Assembly (NCBI GenBank): GCA_021234155.1
Contig: JAJEKV010000015.1
Coordinates: 3,508,852 to 3,572,851 of the forward strand
Direction: 5' to 3'
Origin: Isoetes taiwanensis
Lineage: Eukaryota > Streptophyta > Lycopodiopsida > Isoetales > Isoetaceae
DNA: 64,000 nucleotides
The translations under genes and the position numbers were made by a program. Positions 57,496-64,000 of the stretch are shown here, one piece after another. The notes beneath the pieces were generated by a model. It worked only from the letters and a program-made list of their open reading frames with translations, had not been told where the DNA came from and ran no database searches. Every line of letters begins with the position of its first letter. Positions within the stretch are counted from its first letter, which is position 1.

Positions 57496-59150
57496 CCCCT
57501 ACTCATCTCCGGTGCCGCATGCAGGTACAAACAGAGTTCATCCCCCATACCAGCCCATCCGATCTGAGGGCCCTCCACGCCCTCAATCAAACCTTGAAGA
57601 GTTCCAAAGGGAAGAATGAAGGGGTCATTTTCCTGCCTCCCTCGGGGCCTACCTAGTCAAGAAGCATAAAACATACATGTCAAGTAGTACATACATCAAC
57701 ATCATATGACCATCACGCGAAGGATGGTCCTCCACATATCTGCATAGACAAAGATCGGACATCACATAGGGAATCCTACCCAAGGCTCGGAACCACCGTG
57801 GATGGACTGACAAGCTTGGGTCTCCGTGAGTTCATTAAGGCACGCAATCATGACAATGGATTTGGGTGGCATAAGAACATGGCATTGGGTTGTCCACTCC
57901 ATCCGCCCCCCACAATGCACACTTTGCGAGTAGGCTGAAAAGTGTTGGGGACCGATCAGAAGTAGCCACGGATGCATAGCCAAAAGGGCTATTCCCCTGG
58001 TTTCATCTTCCCAGCCCGGGAGGGGCGTGAAGGAATCACCCCTCCAGAGATCTACATGGCCGACTCAAAGGTGACTAGAGGGCCACCGCCCAGATTCGAC
58101 CCGGGACCCCACCGGAAAGTGTACACCACTTCACCTGCAGTCGAGTCCATGCCTCACCCGCACTCTCAGGTGAGCCATCGACCTAGTCACAATGATCCCC
58201 TGGTGAGGCCTTACACACCCGAGGGATCGCTCAAGAGTCAACATGAACCTCCTTCTTAGCCGGGCCTGCCCCTTCACCCACAACCCGGTGTGGTTCTTGG
58301 CCTACAAAGCAAACTACAGTGTGCTAGAGAGGCTACTCTAGGAGCATCAACTACAAAGCTTTAGGTCTCTACCCCCTTCCCAATACAAGGAGTTCATAGA
58401 GATACATCATCCATATATTCACATGAGAGAACTAAAGAACTAGATCTAATCTACATCATAGAGTTAGGTTCTTTAGTTAGAATCTGCTATCTAGAGATCT
58501 AGAGGGCTGCTATGGGCAATTTAAGAGGCTAAACCTACTGATTCGATGGCTGAAATGGGGTTTAGACTATTAAATTGCCTAAATACCCCGATCCTTGAGT
58601 TGCTCCTCCCGACTGAATTCGACCATCCTGCTGAAAATGCCGAACCAAGGGAAACTAATGGTGCAATTCTCTCAGCAGATGCGGGATGCGGTTTTGGCTC
58701 TTGAGGCAGCCAAAACAGAGCTCTAAAACCCTAGAAACGAAAATGGGCAAGTTAGGGCTCTCCACCTTAAATAGACAAGGGGGTTGGGCTAGGGTTTCCA
58801 ATTATCCCCTTTGGGCATGTGGGATAATTGGGAATGGGCCCACTTGCCATTAATGACTATGTGGCAAAAAGTGCCCACATGGGAAGGTGTGCCCACATTA
58901 ATGTGCATATTGGCAAATGTGCACATTAATTGCACACTTGGGTATATTACTTGGCACCAAGTGTCCACATGGGAAAATGTGCACCTAGATAAATGTGCAC
59001 ATGGTTAAATGTGCACATTAATTAATGCACACTCCTTGCGAGTTGCCCCCTAGGGGCTACCCACTTGGCTACACGTCGGCGTACACGTCAGTCGGGATGG
59101 CGGTACGCTGCGTTGAGGCAAAGATAAAGATACGTCCCGGGGCCGTGATC
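57496..59150 (+). repeat. 1.6-kb direct repeat, right copy (LTR-like)
   Basis: The partner of 47608-49262. The end differs: in this copy the last about 35 bases (AGGCAAAGATAAAGATACGT) are the reverse complement of the corresponding segment in the left copy (ATACGTGTC-like order reversed near 49235-49262). Confidence 0.65.
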
Positions 59151-60225
59151 ATCAGGTAACGAACGCCACATCCCACATCATCATATACTAGCTAGGCGCA
59201 TTCTTTCCCTAATCTTTGGATCGCAACAACATTCAATGGCATCTTGGTCTCATGAGATTTATTTGCCTAGCGGGTTGGTAGAGGTACTACAATTTGTAGA
59301 CAACTTAAGGGTTTTAAGCTTTAACTTATAAACAACTTAAAAGTTTAAGGTTTAACTTTTAAATAAGTTTTTAAAGGTCTGGAGATACCGGACCCTGGTA
59401 TCCCCCCTTTAATAGACGAGTCGGTGCCCAACAAATGCCCCTTGGCTCGGCCGATTGGTCCGCAAACTCGCCCAAAGAGCAGGTTCCTTTCCAAAATACT
59501 TTCAGAGTGCAAAACACGGTCTCTAGAATAAGACCCGAGGGAGAAAAAACGGATTTATAATCAACCCACTGGCAGTTGGAGAGGCCGCATTGAAGGATTA
59601 TTTTACAACCCGAAAGCGGCAATTAGGTTCACAAGATCCCATGGTTGAAGTCAAGCGTGGTCTGCGGGTTGGAAGCACCGAGCAAATGGCACGACGGATG
59701 TTTATTTAGAACTGAACTCTAACTACGGTGCGGTGGCCATGCTTCGTATATCAACCCACCCAATCCGACCCAATCAGGTCGACAAATCAATACATAGATC
59801 AAATCCCCACCTGAGTTTTAGCTTTGAACTCTTGTTTTCTTGCTCCGCTTCCAATTCGATCAGCCCCAACCGATTCTCTTTCCTCCTCCTTTAGCCCATC
59901 CGGCCAACTCTTCTATTCTTAAATACCTTTTGCCCTAAGAACACCTGGTAAGATCAATTCCAGGATCAGGCCAGATGGTGAGTTTGGCATGCTACATGCA
60001 TCCGTAAGCGAGTTCCTGCCGCTATCTGGCAGCCACGATTCTTTCCTTCCCCTGATTTTAGTGTGCTCACACTTTTAGCATTCAATTTATAAGTTACCTT
60101 AGCTAAAGATTTTATTTAGATTTAAATGGCGCCCCCAACACACCCATGGACGCATACCACTGTGCTCTATACAAATTAATATGGACACAAGATAAGTCCC
60201 TAGGTTTGTTACACTTTCCTAAATT
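59151..60225. other. No recognised gene
   Basis: AT-rich TTTAACTT repeats at 59290-59375, then GC-richer sequence. Near 59870-60060 there are pyrimidine-rich and GT/AG-like motifs (CTGGTAAGATC, CCCTGATTTTAG), but no supported exon. Confidence 0.4.
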
Positions 60226-60490
60226 CCTATTTATGTTAGTACTACTGTTGATGTTGGATAATTCTTATCTTTGCTCTTGCTGCATGTAAGAGCAATTAAA
60301 TCGGAGAGGAAAGTGCTTGCATTTTATCTGATGCAATGGTTGGATGGACCCAGGATGTGGCCAACAAATTTGATTCCAAGGACTACCTCTTTTAAGCTCT
60401 AGCTTATATTGCAGACCTACTTTCCCCCTTGAGAACCACATACAATTGCAAGCATAATATGACTTGTTCCTTTGTTTTGTGCTCTATCCA
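60226..60490 (+). repeat. Inverted repeat arm, left
   Basis: The reverse complement of 62940-63195 (ATTCCTATTTATGTTAGTAC, CATCCAACCATTG and AATTGCTCTTACATGCAGCA blocks). It brackets the third R1 copy, so a 3-kb foldback-like structure exists around R1. Confidence 0.75.
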
Positions 60491-60529
60491 AAATAATTAC
60501 ATGGCTCGGTATCACAAAATTCTTTATGT

Positions 60530-61911
60530 GTCATCATAAATATATTTAGGACAATAAGACACCATAACATTTACATGAATAACATATGGGAGTTGACCAA
60601 CAGGTCTTGCTAGGAATTGTTCAAATGTCTCCGCGTAATAATGTCCACTTTTAATTCTTCCTACTCATACATGCACCAAATATATAGATGTGCGTGTACA
60701 CACGTGCATGAAAGCACACATGCTCTAAGATGTCCTATTTTGCTTATTCATCTAAGCACCCATGTTGTAAAATGTCCTATTTTGATGTTCTTTGTGCCAA
60801 TGTTAAATTTCTACACCACTTCATCATGAATACCCATTATATCTAGATATATACCATGAAGCCAAATGTCTAGAATAGATAAGAAAGAAAACTATATCAT
60901 TGTCTTTGGTTTACAGGCGTTTATGACTAATGCCTGGCATTGCCGGGCATGCGTTTCTAGTAGCAACCACAAAATAAGCAACTTCAACCCTATAGCCAGC
61001 CATGTAAAGATGTTCATGGCCAGTGCTTTTGTCCAAGGCCAGGTTTTTGACTTTAGGTCAATAATAAGCGTTCTTGCTTGATTGATGATTTTGCAATGCT
61101 AATTGAATGTTTCTCCTTTATTCATCTTTGGCCGCCTTGAACTCTATAGGAATTTACTTGGTTAGGAAAAATGTTTCTCTTATAAAAGTCTCGCCTCAAA
61201 TTTGAACCTCACGGGATGCTCTTGCTGAGGAGATTCTGAAAATTCGGATAAGAAGGGCAAAATACATGTTCACTATGCATGCCAATTTATTTGTCTCATT
61301 TGCCCTGGGGGGTCCCATCGGTTTAAAGTGGCTAGACCTTTAATAACGGCATTGCTGATGCTGTTGCATATTGATAAATGTTGGTTGCTCTTACCAATTG
61401 ATTAACTGCTACTCTAACCAGTATCTATTTGGCAAAATTTTTATGCTTCAAAAACATTTGTTGTGGTGGGTATGGGGAACCTACATTTGCATGTACTCAA
61501 CATTTTTAGGTTGCTTGGTTAAAAAAAATTGTGTTCAGCCTTCATTTATTTTGGTTGAGCTGAAACATTTGTGTTTGAAAGAATGGCAATCTTGCATGTA
61601 CTCATGTTTGTAAGGTTCTATACCTTGGTACATAATGTAGCCATATGCATTTGAGCTCTGTTTTGCAGACCTGCATTTCTACAGCCTGGAGCTTTTGTAA
61701 AATTAGAGGTAGGAATTGTAAGCAGAATTGGTTTATGCAATTATAATCAGCTTATCGTGTTTAAAGTAGAGCTGTCCATTTGTTTATGCTTCCTTTTTAT
61801 ATATTTTCATGTTTGGTGAAAGGAGAAAAAATAAATCAGGATGAACTTATGGTGCTATTTGAAACAATAAAGTTTCCCTTTCTATAAGAAACATCAGAGT
61901 TGGACTCTTTT
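60530..61911 (+). repeat. R1 repeat copy, third
   Basis: Matches 1395-2131 followed by 4126-4640 and 1080. It contains the best-preserved R1 Helitron-like end: a GCCTGGCATTGCCGGGC hairpin, then ATGCGTTT and CTAG at 60957-60960. It is interrupted by a 321-bp MITE at 61912. Confidence 0.75.
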
Positions 61912-62232
61912 GGGTAAAAGCATGTTAGGGTGTCCCTTAAAAAGTATTATTTAGTGACCAAAAAAGTACCTAAAAAGGTATCCAGGACTGGGTACTGGGT
62001 ACCTGTGTAATATCTCAATAAAAGGTACATTCTAGAACTTTTATATGTATTTTGGTCTCCGGTAGCATTATCTTTATCTTAGCTTTGAATATTAATGCGT
62101 CCGTGACTTTTATTTTGGACTTTTGTACTAGTTTTAATGAAAATAAAAATGAGAAAGTACCCAGTTCTGAAGTACCTAGTGTATGTACTTTTGCAGGTTC
62201 CAAAAGTGGTACACCCTAACATGCTTTTACCC
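61912..62232. mobile_element. 321-bp MITE with a perfect 22-bp TIR
   Basis: It starts GGGTAAAAGCATGTTAGGGT and ends with the exact complement ACCCTAACATGCTTTTACCC. Both flanks carry TTTT, so a short T-run target duplication is likely but ambiguous. The unoccupied site is visible in the R1 copy at 34083-34100. It has internal paired GGGTAC motifs and no coding capacity. Confidence 0.85.
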
Positions 62233-62339
62233 TTTTGGCTTTTCAAGGCATACAATATCATGACACTATTCATTGTATTTCTTTCATTTACATTGTTGAA
62301 CATCATAGTCCAGCAAATTTAGGTTATGCACATGGAAAT

Positions 62340-62830
62340 TAGGTTATCTGCAACCTGATGATGTGTGGGAATGTATTCCACTGTTACAACAACTTTGGTT
62401 ACCATTTCTCTTATGAAGTGTACATGTAGTTCTATATGCTTAGTCCTCTAATGTAGCAATGGTTCCTTGTAATGGCTATGCAACTGTCTCTTTGGGGCAG
62501 TTCTCCTTCCTCCTCACTTGCTTTGTAACATTACCATTCTTTTAATATATTGATGACACAGTTCTTCAAAAAAAAAAATAGAAGAAGTTTGAAAAATTTT
62601 AAGCTCATCAAGCAAACGTCTTACCCCAGACAATTTCTTTTGCTGCAAGTGTTGTTGAGTTGTACTCAGCGTCAGCAGTAGACATGGCCACACTCGATTG
62701 CTTCTTGCTTTTCCATGCAATTGCAGCCCCTCCTAATATCAAACAAAATCTAGAGGTGGGTTTTCTCATGTCAACAGTTTTCGGTGATATTCGGGTCGTT
62801 GGATGTCGCTTTCGAGCAATCTTGGCCATT
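62340..62830 (-). pseudogene. copia RNase H domain remnant
   Basis: The minus-strand frame 62829-62608 reads KPTSRFCLILGGAAIAWKSK, then VAMSTADAEYNSTTLAAKEI, an RNase H motif block of copia. Further downstream on the minus strand another frame reads HVHFIREMVTKVVVTVEYIP. It is separated by indels and belongs to a different copia lineage from the element at 19859-32516. Confidence 0.8.
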
Positions 62831-62939
62831 GTTCGGTGTGACTCATTTTATAGAAAGCTTCAGTTAACTATTAGTTAGAAATACAGAATTGTTGCAAAGA
62901 TTTGTGGGAGGGATTGGCATCTTTGCATGTATGTACATA

Positions 62940-63195
62940 GGGCGAAAACAAAGAAACAAGTCATATTATGCTTACAATGGTCTGTGGATCTCAAGGGGAA
63001 AGTAGGTCTACAATATAAGCTGGAGCTTAAAAGAGGTCGTCCTTGGAATGTTAAATCTAGGTCCATCCAACCATTGCATCAGATAAAATGCAGGCACTTT
63101 CCTCTCCAATTTAATTGCTCTTACATGCAGCAAGAGCAAAGATTAGAATTATCCAACATCAGCAGCAGTACTAACATAAATAGGAATTTAGGAAA
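62940..63195 (-). repeat. Inverted repeat arm, right
   Basis: Partner of 60226-60490. In the related copy near 34620 this arm is missing and unique sequence begins instead. Confidence 0.75.
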
Positions 63196-64000
63196 GAGAT
63201 AATACATGGCTTGGCATTATGGTTCTTTTGTGCCATTGTTGCTAGTAAATGTTTGGACTTGATAATAGAATAGAATAGAATAGTTTTTTTAACGTCCACA
63301 TGTGCAACTTTTGAGAATTTTTCATGCTCAAGCATTTGTGCAGAACACATGCAAAAAATTTTCCACCCTCCAATTCAATAAACATGTAGTTTAACTCTAC
63401 TATCTACTAGTAATGGTGCTCGGCATTGCACGGCTTTAGCTACAACATGTTAGTAGGCAAGGATGTATAAATATAGAAAGAAGTGTTTGTTTTATTTGTT
63501 TGTTTGTCATACATGTGAAAGATGTGTCTGCTTATAACTAAGATTTCACATATAGCTCAACATTGATGTGGTGTGTGGAGTTTAGCAACGGTGTACATGT
63601 ATTTAGCTTTCATTATAAATAATAGTCTGTTGATGTCAAATTGTTGGAGACTTTGCACTTTAGAATACCATTGATAGTTTTACATATAGGAGATGTTGAA
63701 CCATGTAAAACAAACAAAAGAAGGAGATCAAGTAATGATTTCTATTATTTGCTAATTACAAAGATGAAAAGTTTTGTATGTGTTCTTGCACAAGAGAGCA
63801 TGAAAAAGTTTCAAAACTAGCACATCCAATGTCTTGATTTGCCAAGCCCTTATATTCACTAGCAACAATGGCACAAAAGAACCATATTGCGAAGCCATAG
63901 ATTTGGACCCATGCACAGCTATAATATATATTAATGTATATCATAACAATGTATTAATACTGCACTTTAAATTATTGTACATTGCATCCCACATATTATG
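63196..64000 (-). mobile_element. Helitron-like H4, 3' end at 63407, with an empty transposon site
   Basis: The inverted partner of 46034-46680. The terminus CTAG is at 63407-63410, with the AGCCGTGCAATGCCGAGC hairpin on its minus strand. At 63883-63886 it has a single TATG exactly where the 10.3-kb transposon sits in the other copy. It continues past the window end, so the 5' terminus is not seen. The segment 63885-64000 matches 35580-35690. Confidence 0.6.

Overview
The window looks like intergenic DNA from a large, repeat-rich land-plant nuclear genome. The evidence is Ty1/copia, Helitron, Mutator-like, fold-back and tRNA-derived SINE elements, plus exon relics of plant genes (a PYG7-like chloroplast TPR protein, a SPINDLY-like TPR protein, pentatricopeptide-repeat proteins) with GT/AG splice sites. 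A fern or other seed-free plant would fit, but nothing here fixes the species. I see no intact single-copy host gene. Almost all the content is mobile DNA nested in older mobile DNA.

Layout. 1-4870: a dispersed repeat (R1) split at 2131/4117 by a Mutator-like element (2132-4116, 9-bp target duplication). 4871-6650: about 4.4 tandem copies of a SINE-like unit. 6766-17358: a 10.6-kb plus-strand Helitron holding two fold-back elements, a SPINDLY-like exon and five tandem ~0.7-kb PPR-derived units. 18590-34620: another R1 copy split by a copia retrotransposon (19859-32516, minus strand, TSD TCCAA). That copia element is itself split by a second Helitron of the same family (25910-29650, carrying PYG7-like exons) and by a 2.3-kb insertion in its 3' LTR. 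35691-46029: a 10.3-kb TIR transposon. 46680-60200: degenerate repeat DNA with a 1.6-kb direct-repeat pair. 60226-64000: a third R1 copy, a 321-bp MITE, copia RNase H remnants and an inverted partner of the repeat that hosts the 10.3-kb transposon.

The most interesting object is the 10.3-kb transposon. Its terminal inverted repeats start AACAAGRTTGCATTT, the target duplication is TATG, and an unoccupied paralogous target site lies at 63883-63886. It has two divergently oriented intron-containing genes. On the right is a DDE-like transposase (IDGMDQ, LDNTTRENKN and GHTHDQIDQ motifs, then a C-terminal chromo/BAH-like segment). On the left is a ParB/sulfiredoxin-like domain joined to a beta-class DNA N4/N6 methyltransferase (DIPYGF then DAFSGSGTT). 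The introns and 5' flank of the methyltransferase gene are studded with a GTATTCCGGAATAC palindrome. A smaller element of the same TIR type is nested between the two genes and has its own 16-bp palindrome family, GGTATAAATTTATACC. A eukaryotic transposon with its own ParB-methyltransferase and arrays of palindromes is the best candidate here for an undescribed system. Both genes carry TAG stops and frameshifts, so this copy is probably inactive.

Other signals: perfect heat-shock-element arrays in the promoter LTR of the copia element, repeated small in-place inversions between repeat copies, and gene-fragment capture by two Helitrons with matching termini.
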